A stretch of 6,897 nt of DNA from Deltaproteobacteria bacterium (GCA_030611115.1 JAUWQK010000081.1:1-6897), one strand, 5' to 3'. Counted from the stretch's first letter, positions 1-5,648 are shown. Notes: a model not told the origin generated them from the letters alone. Made by a program: numbers and translations.

Positions 1-11
1 TTCAAATCCAA
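1..11 (-). CDS. Possible 5' end of a gene leaving the window (TTG start)
   Basis: On the minus strand a good Shine-Dalgarno sequence (AAAGGAG, positions 26-20) is followed after 8 bases by TTG GAT TTG, which runs off the left edge. Spacing and sequence suit translation initiation. Only three codons are visible, so the product cannot be named. The roughly 100 bases between this site and the end of the ihfA remnant are AT-rich and show no other coding sequence, which fits a leader or promoter region, but no convincing -35/-10 pair stands out. This is a weak call that rests on the ribosome binding site alone. Confidence 0.3.
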
Positions 12-113
12 AATTTATTCTCCTTTATTATCAATAGGTTATGTTTTTAACAAAAACTACCGAAATTTCACAACTGATTCAAATTATTATAAAATACAAT
101 TTCAATAAAAAGT

Positions 114-245
114 TTAGCTTGAGAAAAGCGCGAAAGTAGGGCTAATGATTTCCAGCAGAGTTTCAAGCGTTTCAATAGATTGTTTTTTTGAAAATCCATT
201 TGTAACACAGATTGTCTCAACAATATCAGCTTTGGTAACGGCCAT
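114..245 (-). pseudogene. Truncated integration host factor alpha-like (IhfA) gene, N-terminal remnant
   Basis: Reading from ATG at 245, the frame encodes 43 residues beginning MAVTKADIVETICVTNGFSK and continuing KQSIETLETLLEII. This matches the first ~34 residues of IHF/HU-family DNA-bending proteins: the start M-VTKA, a helix-turn-helix around G17-FSKKQS, and the helix ETLLEII. After I34 similarity stops abruptly. Nine unrelated residues follow (SPTFALFSS), then TAA. The beta-arm DNA-binding region of a normal ~95-residue subunit is absent, so this cannot form a functional IHF saddle. GAAAGGAAA lies about 6 bases before the start and resembles a ribosome binding site, so a short peptide could still be translated. 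The giant palindrome ends 16 bases upstream of the ATG. I infer a broken second copy, with an intact ihfA expected elsewhere. A loss of the only copy cannot be excluded. Confidence 0.8.
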
Positions 246-393
246 AATTTATTTCCTTTCTATAGACTTTCAGATAAATAATTTCACTGCGTTATCAGTC
301 AAAATCCTCGACGACGTACACATCAGCACGACTTACTCAGATTTTTCCTTATAGTGTCGTGTCATGCGTGAAATATCGTATCAGGCACTCGTC

Positions 394-413
394 ATTCCCG
401 CGAAGGCGGGAAT
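394..413. repeat. dRS3-like 20-mer nested in the left palindrome arm
   Basis: The sequence fits ATTCCC-N8-GGGAAT and is itself an 8-bp inverted repeat (ATTCCCGC / GCGGGAAT) around GAAG. This pattern is the consensus of the neisserial dRS3 repeat and is also scattered through many other proteobacterial genomes. It lies at the loop-proximal end of the large palindrome, so the element looks like an outer palindrome built round a pair of these common repeats. Confidence 0.85.
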
Positions 414-467
414 CCATTCCCCGATCAAGTCGAGGACAAGCATTTCTGACCACTTCGGTGCTTCTGG

Positions 468-487
468 ATTCCCGCCTTCGCGGGAAT
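468..487. repeat. dRS3-like 20-mer nested in the right palindrome arm
   Basis: This is the reverse complement of the copy at 394-413: ATTCCC, then GCCTTCGC, then GGGAAT. The two copies sit symmetrically on either side of the 48-bp loop. Short frames translating this repeat pair give peptides of the FPRRRESI...LDSRLRGND type, which are often mis-annotated as hypothetical proteins. Confidence 0.85.
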
Positions 488-631
488 GACGAGTGCCTGG
501 TACGATATTTCACGCGTGACACGACACTAGAAGGAAAAATCTGAGTAAGTCGTGCTGATGTGTACGTCGTCGAGGATTTTGACTGATAACGCAGTGAAAT
601 TATTTATCTGAAAGTCTATGTTTTTTCAATC

Positions 632-805
632 CTATTGCATCCTTATGGATAGAGCATCTGAAGATACAAGGTCGTTCAATATTTCCAGTCTGATATTTTG
701 ATCACATTCTATAGAGCAACGCAATCTTAGCGAACAATATTTGTTACATATAGCATCATTGATATCGAAATTGCCAAAACATCCCAAATAATTATCAAAA
801 GACAT
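632..805 (-). CDS. Small cysteine-rich protein (57 aa), possible metal-binding cluster
   Basis: An uninterrupted frame of 57 codons runs from ATG at 805 to TAG at 632. It starts 19 bases after the suhB stop codon, so it would be the last gene of the suhB transcript. The protein starts MSFDNYLGCFGNFDINDAIC and contains five cysteines: C9, C20, C24, C30 and C34. The pattern C-F-G-x-F-D-x2-D-x2-C-x3-C-x5-C-x3-C, with E33 in the last gap, looks like a compact zinc- or metal-binding knuckle. I recall similar CFG...C..C....C clusters at the ends of other bacterial and phage proteins, but I cannot name the family. The remaining part (about 35-57) is a plain amphipathic stretch. There is no signal peptide or membrane segment. 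The weak point is the lack of a clear Shine-Dalgarno sequence, although translational coupling to suhB is possible. The stop lies 13 bases from the palindrome edge. It could also be the end piece of a once longer gene. Confidence 0.6.
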   Translation of the reverse strand: MSFDNYLGCFGNFDINDAICNKYCSLRLRCSIECDQNIRLEILNDLVSSDALSIRMQ

Positions 806-824
806 ATTATCAGTTATTTTTTTT

Positions 825-1607
825 TCATACGCTGTCCTTTAGTAAGTTAAGCATCTCATCATGAATTTTTCCATTACTGGCCAGAATTTCCTTTTTGTCG
901 ATCGTAAACAGCTTGTTTGAAAAATCTGTTATAACAGCTCCTGCTTCATTTGCGATCAGCACGCCCGCAGATGTATCCCAGGATTTCAGATTTTGTTCCC
1001 AGAAGGCATCGAATCGTCCGCAGGCCACAAAACAAAGATCAAGCGCCGCAGATCCTAACCTTCTAACACCCTGGGATGCTTTTAGACAATTAGAAAAACG
1101 GATCATTAAGGAGTCGATAATGTTTTTAAAATCATAAGGGAAACCAGTTACAAGCAGGCTTTCTGAAACCGATTTTGAGCCTGAAACTTTTATTGGTCTG
1201 CAATTTAATTCAGCTCCTTTTCCCTTTACAGCGGTAAAAAGTTCTTCTGTTGCCGGATTAAAGACAATGCCTAAAACTATATTTCCCTGCAAGGAAAAAG
1301 CTATGGATATGGAAAACATACTGAGCTGATGAGTAAAGTTTGTTGTTCCATCGAGAGGATCAACAATCCACTCATAATCAGCTTTGCCTTTATTAAAACC
1401 GCTTTCTTCGGCTAATATGGAATGATCTGGAAATGCATTTAATATTGTCTCGATTATTACTTTTTCTGATCCAATGTCAGCTTCTGTAACAAGATCAATT
1501 TCACCTTTTTTGTTAATACCGGATAACTTGCCAAGATAGGACCGAAGAATTATTCCGCCTTTATAAGCAGCAGCGATACCGACTCTTTTTACAAGTTCCA
1601 GATCCAT
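825..1607 (-). CDS. suhB: Inositol-1-monophosphatase family protein (SuhB-like)
   Basis: This is a Mg2+-dependent phosphatase of the FIG superfamily that hydrolyses inositol monophosphates (or related sugar phosphates) in the cytoplasm. In enterobacteria SuhB also acts with the Nus factors in rRNA antitermination. Taking ATG at 1607 as the start gives 260 residues, the usual size. Metal-binding signatures are visible: E67-E68 in LAEES, WIVDPLDGTTNF (80-91) supplying D83, D86, G87 and T88, and WDTSAG (210-215) supplying D211. GSAALDL (185-191) is the conserved substrate-side segment. No key residue is missing. A TTG at 1625 would add six residues (MYFIQL if initiated as Met), has only a weak AAAGAAAA upstream, and directly follows the TAA of a repeat-derived frame. 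I prefer 1607 because it fits the family start, but neither start has a strong ribosome binding site. True substrate preference cannot be told from sequence. It is followed by the small cysteine-rich ORF. Confidence 0.95.
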   Translation of the reverse strand: MDLELVKRVGIAAAYKGGIILRSYLGKLSGINKKGEIDLVTEADIGSEKVIIETILNAFPDHSILAEESGFNKGKADYEWIVDPLDGTTNFTHQLSMFSISIAFSLQGNIVLGIVFNPATEELFTAVKGKGAELNCRPIKVSGSKSVSESLLVTGFPYDFKNIIDSLMIRFSNCLKASQGVRRLGSAALDLCFVACGRFDAFWEQNLKSWDTSAGVLIANEAGAVITDFSNKLFTIDKKEILASNGKIHDEMLNLLKDSV

Positions 1608-1667
1608 AAGCTGAATAAAATACAATTATTTTTCTTTAGAAGTCAACGTAATAAAATTGTCGTAAGC

Positions 1668-1916
1668 GTTCACGGAACATTGAGATTGGAGATTGGAAAT
1701 TAGAAATTTGGCCTTAATGTTTTTGGCATCCTTCATTTTTACTTTACACTTGATTGAAAAGTGACAATTTACAATTTTTAGTTCCAATAAAAGTGTCAAC
1801 TACTTTTACCCCAAAATGAAGGACGCCATGCTTTTGTACTGTTCTTCCCAATTTCCAGTTTCTATTTTATATCTCCCTAATTTCTACTTTCCAATTTCAA
1901 GTTTCAAGCCGTGAAC
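1668..1916. repeat. Nested inverted repeats with 7-bp arrays between suhB and hflX
   Basis: Three pairs of inverted arms are nested. The outer pair is GTTCACGG (1668-1675) with CCGTGAAC (1909-1916). The middle pair is 1689-1711 with 1876-1898, 23 bp at 20 matches. The inner pair is 1725-1739 with 1813-1827 (GGCATCCTTCATTTT and its complement), 15 bp with one mismatch. The middle arms are heptamer arrays: on the left TTGAGAT, TGGAGAT, TGGAAAT, TAGAAAT (1680-1707), and on the right, read on the minus strand from 1907, TTGAAAC, TTGAAAT, TGGAAAG, TAGAAAT. The right arm has extra degenerate units (about 1846-1875). The right end overlaps the last codons of hflX. A TTGACA at 1799-1794 on the minus strand could be a -35 box for suhB, but no good -10 follows. 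Nothing in the 276-base gap looks like a real gene. Confidence 0.85.
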
Positions 1917-3545
1917 GGCTCCTATTGCATTTTCCATTTTTTCAATAAGCGGCATCAAAGTTGATTTGTTAATAGCCGATATGGAGGTTCCATCAAGGTC
2001 AATGCTGAGCCTGTTAATCGTTTCCCTGTCAACGAGATCCTGTTTGTTCAGAACACGAATTAATGGGATATTGTGCAGATTTAAGTCTGATAGTATTCTT
2101 TCGACGGATTTGATCTGATCTTTAAAACGCGGACTGCTTATATCTATCACATGCAGCAGGAGGTCGGCACTTTCAAGTTCTTCAAGAGTTGCGCGAAAAG
2201 CAACCATAATGTCTTTTGGCAGATCTTTAATGAATCCTACCGTGTCTGTAATTATGACTTCAGTATCCCTGGGAAATTTAAGGCGCCTGCTGGAAGGATC
2301 TAAGGTGGCAAAAAGTCGGCCTTCAGCTAAAACATTGCTTTTTGTGAGTGTGTTTAACAGGGTTGATTTTCCGGAATTGGTGTAGCCTATAATCGAAATA
2401 ACAGGCAATCCTTTTTTGCTGCGCTTTGCCTTTTGCTGCTTACGCTGTTTTTTTACATTTAATAAAGCCTTTTCAAGTCGTGCTATATTGTCGCGTGCAC
2501 GCCTTCTGTTTATTTCCAGCTTGGTCTCGCCGGGACCACGGCCACCAATACCTCCGGTCAAACGTGACATGGCGGTATTTTTTGTGATAAGCCTTGGAAG
2601 CAGATATTTAAGTTGAGCAAGCTCAACCTGAATTTTTCCTTCTTTTGTTTGAGCTCGTTGAGCAAAAATATCCAGAATAAGCTGCGTCCTGTCTATGATT
2701 TTTAAATCTATATTATCTGTAATAGAGCGAATTTGCGACGGGTTCAATTCCTGATCGAAGATTAGAAGTGTTGCTCCCTTCTGAAGTGTTTGTATAGTGA
2801 GTTCCTGGAGTTTGCCGGGACCGAGGAGAAATCTTGAATCAGCCTTTTTGCGTTCTTGAAGCACGGTGCCGGCTACTTCAATACCACTTGAGCCGGCAAG
2901 TTCTTTCAGCTCTTCCAGAGAGTCCATTGCTTTACGCCTGGGAGCAGTCGTTACACTTACGAGAAGGGCTCTTTCTTTGTCTTGATTTGCTTTATATAAG
3001 GATCCTGCATGGCTGAGTTCAGATTCAAGAGCCTGTATAAGTTCAACACATCCAATATCAAGCTGATTGAGATTAAGCGGTCCCAGCACCTGATAAGGCT
3101 TTCCATCTTTACTGGTCGGAAGAATATGGCTTGCATGAACTTGATATGGAAGACCATCTTTACTTATTGTAATTGCAGCCATAACATCCAGTCTTAAAAA
3201 GACTAAGTCGTTGAAATCATCGTTTGTTAAAGATTCTTTTTTTAGATGAGTGTGTATACATCTCAGGCCCCTCAGACGACCGGGAGCAGTCCTGTATTCA
3301 CTTATATCAGGTATGACTATTCTATTGTGGCTCCCTACAATTACGAAGGCTATCCTGCCTCGCCGATTGACAAGAAGACCTATCTGGCGGCGCATTTCAT
3401 GGGAAAGCCTGCTGATATCGGCCGCAAGTTCGGGTGTGATGAGGAAGTTATCGGGGATACGGCGTCGGTAGAGATTTTCAAGACTTTGGATTTGATTTGC
3501 CTTTAAGCCGGATGTATTTCCGAAAAGCCGTTTCATGCAGTTCAT
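1884..3545 (-). CDS. hflX: GTPase HflX with extended N-terminal domain
   Basis: HflX is a TRAFAC-class GTPase that binds the 50S subunit and splits stalled or stress-damaged ribosomes. The canonical part begins near residue 191 (ERALLVSV). It contains the HflX domain with FLLGPGK (239-245), the loop GGIGGRGPGETKLE (331-344), a basic linker (365-378), then the G domain: G1 GYTNSGKST (387-395), T414 in FATLDP (switch I), G3 DTVGF (434-438), G4 NKQD (500-503) and G5 SAIN (523-526). All key GTPase residues are present. At 553 residues it is about 125 longer than the E. coli protein. The extra ~190-residue N-terminal domain holds IHTH (97-100) followed by ESLTNDD, which recalls a JAMM/RadC-like metal site. 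Two ATGs are possible, at 3545 and 3536 (M4). Neither has a Shine-Dalgarno sequence, and the first lies inside a heptamer array. The last residues (LKLEIGK) and the stop are also repeat sequence. Confidence 0.95.
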   Translation of the reverse strand: MNCMKRLFGNTSGLKANQIQSLENLYRRRIPDNFLITPELAADISRLSHEMRRQIGLLVNRRGRIAFVIVGSHNRIVIPDISEYRTAPGRLRGLRCIHTHLKKESLTNDDFNDLVFLRLDVMAAITISKDGLPYQVHASHILPTSKDGKPYQVLGPLNLNQLDIGCVELIQALESELSHAGSLYKANQDKERALLVSVTTAPRRKAMDSLEELKELAGSSGIEVAGTVLQERKKADSRFLLGPGKLQELTIQTLQKGATLLIFDQELNPSQIRSITDNIDLKIIDRTQLILDIFAQRAQTKEGKIQVELAQLKYLLPRLITKNTAMSRLTGGIGGRGPGETKLEINRRRARDNIARLEKALLNVKKQRKQQKAKRSKKGLPVISIIGYTNSGKSTLLNTLTKSNVLAEGRLFATLDPSSRRLKFPRDTEVIITDTVGFIKDLPKDIMVAFRATLEELESADLLLHVIDISSPRFKDQIKSVERILSDLNLHNIPLIRVLNKQDLVDRETINRLSIDLDGTSISAINKSTLMPLIEKMENAIGAVHGLKLEIGK

Positions 3546-3625
3546 GGTTGTCGGTTGTCAGTTCACGGTTGACGGTTGATCAAAACATAAAACTGTTAAC
3601 TGTAAACCGACAACCGTGAACTGTT
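3543..3625. repeat. Converging heptamer arrays in the hflX/dnaB spacer
   Basis: The left array reads CATGGTT, GTCGGTT, GTCAGTT, CACGGTT, GACGGTT on the plus strand (3543-3577). The right array reads AACTGTT, AACTGTA, AACCGAC, AACCGTG, AACTGTT (3591-3625). The arms include a 17-bp inverted repeat with one mismatch (3559-3575 and 3607-3623), giving a possible hairpin with a 31-base loop between dnaB and hflX. There is no T-run typical of an intrinsic terminator. The first heptamer contains the annotated hflX start codon, and the right arm ends 10 bases before the dnaB stop codon. Confidence 0.88.
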
Positions 3626-3635
3626 ATAAATATTT

Positions 3636-5000
3636 CTATCTTTCAAATGCAAGATTTTCAAAACGCGTATAGCTATCCAAAAAGGTCAATGTTGCCTCTC
3701 CTGTTGGGCCGTTTCTATTTTTTCTAATCAGAATATCAGCCGTACCTTTTTTTGGATTGTTTTTATCGCTGTTGTATATTTCGTCTCTGTATATAAAAGC
3801 CACTACATCTGCATCCTGTTCAAGAGCCCCGGATTCTCTCAGATCCGAGAGTCTTGGCTGCTTGTCATTTCGTTGCTCAAGCATTCTGTTAAGCTGAGAT
3901 AAAGCCATTACCGGAACGTCAAGTTCTTTGGCCAAAGCTTTCAGAGATCTCGATATTTCGGAGATTTCAAGATCTCGACGTTCGGCAGACATACGGCCTT
4001 TCATAAGCTGGAGGTAATCAATAATGACAAGGCCGATATTTTTTTCCATTTTTAATCTGCGGGCCTTTGCTCGTATTTCCATGCCTGAGATATCCGGAGT
4101 ATCGTCAATAAAAATAGAAGTATCAGACAGCACCCCTGCTGCATCTGTCAGTTTGCGCCAGTCTTCCATGCTGAAAAAACCTCCTCTTAAACGGGATGAA
4201 TCAATTCTCGCTTCAGAACAGAGCAGACGCATTGACAATTGTTCTTTTGACATTTCAAGGGAAAATATGGCCACAGGTACATTTGCATCAACCGCGGCGT
4301 TCCTGGCAATATTAAGGGCCAGTGCTGTTTTTCCCATACTTGGGCGTGCGGCAAGAATTATAAGCTCTGATTTCTGCAACCCTGATATAAGATTATCAAG
4401 GCGGGTAAACCCTGTTGGAATGCCGGTTACCAGGGCCTTATTGCCCTGTCGTTCTTCAAGGGTCTCAATATTGCCGTCAATTATTTCGCTTATAGGATAG
4501 AATGCTTGTTTATGCTTATTTTTTGAAATTTCAAAAATTGAACTTTCAGCAAAGTCTATTATTTCGTCAACATTACCCCTGTCCTCAAAGCATTTTTTGG
4601 CAATTTCATTTGCTCTTTCTATAAGACGCCTTAATGATGCTTTGTCATGAACAATTTTAGCATAATGTTTTGCATTTACAGCAAGCGGAACAGTATCAAC
4701 AAGCGTGGCTAAATATGTCGCCCCTCCAATCTCTTCTAAATTCCCCCTTTCTTTGAGAGCGTTGGTAAGAGTTACAAGGTCAACAGGTTCATTCTTTGAA
4801 AAGAGTTCAACAATACCGGAAAAGATCTTTTGATGGGCGGATCTATAGAAATCCTCTGGTGAAATAATATCGATAATATCGAGTAATGTATTATTATCTA
4901 TAAGGATTCCGCTGAGTAAAGATTCTTCGGCTTCAATACTTTGAGGAGGAATTTTATAAAGAGAGGGATCTTGTTTGTTTTGAAACTGCCTGTCTGCCAT
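3636..5000 (-). CDS. dnaB: Replicative DNA helicase DnaB
   Basis: This is the hexameric 5'-3' helicase that unwinds DNA ahead of the replication fork and recruits DnaG primase. At 454 residues it has the normal family length. The N-terminal collar domain (about 15-120) opens with PPQSIEAEESLLSGIL. The RecA-like motor has the entry motif TGIPTGFTRLD (192-202), Walker A ARPSMGKT (218-225), catalytic E249 in SLEMS, Walker B LVIID (324-328), SQLNR (368-372), DLRESGALEQDAD (386-398) and the C-terminal RKNRNGP (426-432) carrying the arginine finger and sensor residues. There is no intein at the Walker A or other usual sites. The gene starts 15 bases after the rplI stop. Its own ribosome binding site is poor (AT-rich leader), which suggests translational coupling to rplI. 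The rplI-dnaB order is a widely conserved arrangement. Confidence 0.98.
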   Translation of the reverse strand: MADRQFQNKQDPSLYKIPPQSIEAEESLLSGILIDNNTLLDIIDIISPEDFYRSAHQKIFSGIVELFSKNEPVDLVTLTNALKERGNLEEIGGATYLATLVDTVPLAVNAKHYAKIVHDKASLRRLIERANEIAKKCFEDRGNVDEIIDFAESSIFEISKNKHKQAFYPISEIIDGNIETLEERQGNKALVTGIPTGFTRLDNLISGLQKSELIILAARPSMGKTALALNIARNAAVDANVPVAIFSLEMSKEQLSMRLLCSEARIDSSRLRGGFFSMEDWRKLTDAAGVLSDTSIFIDDTPDISGMEIRAKARRLKMEKNIGLVIIDYLQLMKGRMSAERRDLEISEISRSLKALAKELDVPVMALSQLNRMLEQRNDKQPRLSDLRESGALEQDADVVAFIYRDEIYNSDKNNPKKGTADILIRKNRNGPTGEATLTFLDSYTRFENLAFER

Positions 5001-5015
5001 TTAAATATAATAACT

Positions 5016-5459
5016 TTATTCCGGGACTATTTCAACAGTTATTTCAGTCTCAACTCCTTTGTAAACTTGTATAGGAACTTTGAATGTACCTATTTTTTTT
5101 ATGGGCTCACTAAGCAGAACCATTCTTTTTGCGACTTCTATATTCTGGTTTGCAAGTGCATCAATAATATTCTTCGCAGAGATCGAGCCATACAGGCGAT
5201 CTTCTTCACTAACCTTCGCAGCTATCTTGCAAACAACTCCTTCAAGTTTATTGGCCATTTCTTCAGCAAGACCTTTTTCTTTAGCTATCTGGAGTTCAAA
5301 TTTAACCTTTTCCTGTTTCAGCATTCTGCGATTTTGAGGTGTATCCGGTACAGCCTTATTCTGAGGCAAAAGATAATTGCGGGCATAGCCTTTGGCAACA
5401 TTAACTTCGCTGCCGATTATGCCAAGTGATTGTATAGTTTCTTTCAAAATTAATTTCAT
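5016..5459 (-). CDS. rplI: 50S ribosomal protein L9
   Basis: L9 binds 23S rRNA near the base of the L1 stalk and extends away from the 50S surface, helping frame fidelity and spacing of ribosomes. The 147 residues match the family size. The N-terminal rRNA-binding domain shows the signature G13-x2-G16...V19-x4-G24-Y25-x2-N28-Y29-L30-L31-P32. A long charged helix follows (about 48-75), then the C-terminal domain containing YGSISAKNIIDAL. The start is set at ATG 5459 because MKLILKE is the normal L9 N-terminus and GGAGG sits 5 bases upstream. The longer frame to 5477 would add six residues with no support. It pairs with dnaB downstream. The usual upstream partners rpsF and rpsR are not present; a repeat array and etfB are found instead. 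Confidence 0.98.
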   Translation of the reverse strand: MKLILKETIQSLGIIGSEVNVAKGYARNYLLPQNKAVPDTPQNRRMLKQEKVKFELQIAKEKGLAEEMANKLEGVVCKIAAKVSEEDRLYGSISAKNIIDALANQNIEVAKRMVLLSEPIKKIGTFKVPIQVYKGVETEITVEIVPE

Positions 5460-5464
5460 TATAA

Positions 5465-5469
5465 CCTCC
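5465..5469 (-). promoter_or_regulatory. Ribosome binding site of rplI
   Basis: TGGAGGT on the minus strand gives a near-ideal GGAGG 5 bases before ATG 5459. It is the strongest Shine-Dalgarno sequence in the window and decides the L9 start in favour of 5459 over the ATG six codons upstream. Confidence 0.9.
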
Positions 5470-5483
5470 ACAAACAATTTTGT

Positions 5484-5648
5484 AACCGTTTACGGTTGTC
5501 GATTCACGGTTCACGGTTTTTTCAATGAACTATGCAACGATTGAAGCATTTTGGATATTGATTTCAACTCTTGAATTAATTCTTTCACATCCTGTTTTTT
5601 TCAACCGTGAACTGTGAACCGTGAACCGATAACTGTGAACCGTGAACT
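5484..5648. repeat. Converging heptamer arrays in the rplI/etfB spacer
   Basis: The left array (5491-5518) reads TACGGTT, GTCGATT, CACGGTT, CACGGTT, preceded by AACCGTT at 5484-5490. The right array (5604-5648 approximately) reads AACCGTG, AACTGTG, AACCGTG, AACCGAT, AACTGTG, AACCGTG, then AACTG. The arms contain a 16-bp inverted repeat with one mismatch (5503-5518 and 5603-5618). The orientation is the same as in the hflX/dnaB spacer. The right array ends a few bases from the etfB stop codon. Between the arms lies a ~84-base AT-rich core that carries a possible protein remnant. Confidence 0.9.
5511..5588 (-). pseudogene. Possible last-helix remnant of a four-helix-bundle (S23-like) protein
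   Basis: Between the two heptamer arms, a short minus-strand frame reads VKELIQELKSISKMLQSLHS then SLKKP and stops at a TGA inside the left array. The heptad-like pattern ELI-ELKSISKMLQSL-SLKK resembles the final helix of the small four-helix-bundle (23S rRNA intervening-sequence, S23) proteins. These are usually about 115-130 residues, so only a fifth is left. The frame is closed upstream by a TGA at 5603-5601 and has no proper start: GTG at 5588 has AGGA only two bases ahead. I infer a relic or captured gene end rather than an expressed protein. A chance amphipathic frame is the main alternative. Confidence 0.35.

Larger units (their letters stand above)
262..619. repeat. Giant near-perfect palindrome (155-bp arms, 48-bp loop), MITE-like
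   Basis: Positions 262-416 pair with 465-619 base by base (paired coordinates sum to 881). Only three mismatches were found, at 351/530, 365/516 and 381/500. The central loop is 417-464. The outermost bases are ATAGACTTTC on the left and GAAAGTCTAT on the right. Complementarity stops sharply at 261/620, and no clear target-site duplication beyond a possible AT is visible. The transcript of either strand would form a very long hairpin, and the DNA could extrude a cruciform. No transposase is encoded. The small frames across it translate repeat sequence only. It lies between the cysteine-rich ORF and the ihfA remnant, and could end or process minus-strand transcripts. Calling it a non-autonomous mobile element is inference from structure. 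Confidence 0.96.

Noticed and set aside
121..141. GCGCGAAAGTAGGG text resembling the 3' end of 5S rRNA
   Set aside because: The match is only about a dozen bases and no other part of a 5S gene is present nearby.
145..354. 69-codon plus-strand frame
   Set aside because: It is the antisense of the ihfA remnant running on into the palindrome, with no ribosome binding site.
359..544. 61-codon plus-strand frame (FPRRRESI...LDSRLRGND)
   Set aside because: It lies wholly within the giant palindrome and translates the dRS3-like repeat pair; this is a well-known false hypothetical protein pattern.
1626..1736. 36-residue minus-strand frame MKDAKNIKAK... ahead of suhB
   Set aside because: Most of it is heptamer and inverted-repeat sequence, and the start text recurs on the opposite arm, so it is repeat-derived rather than a gene.
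3559..3623. Intrinsic terminator for dnaB
   Set aside because: The hairpin has a 31-base loop and no following T-run, so termination is possible but not supported.
4320..4350. Possible intein insertion in DnaB at Walker A
   Set aside because: DnaB is a normal 454 residues and the Walker A motif is continuous, so no intein is present.
4024..4500. 158-codon plus-strand frame antisense to dnaB
   Set aside because: It is a shadow of a strongly conserved dnaB coding region with no recognisable protein features.
4941..5429. 162-codon plus-strand frame antisense to rplI and the dnaB start
   Set aside because: It is a shadow of rplI, phenylalanine-rich as expected from antisense of Lys/Glu-rich coding, with no ribosome binding site.
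5484..5648. CRISPR-like array
   Set aside because: The units are 7 bp without spacers and occur as inverted arms, not direct repeats of 24-40 bp with unique spacers.
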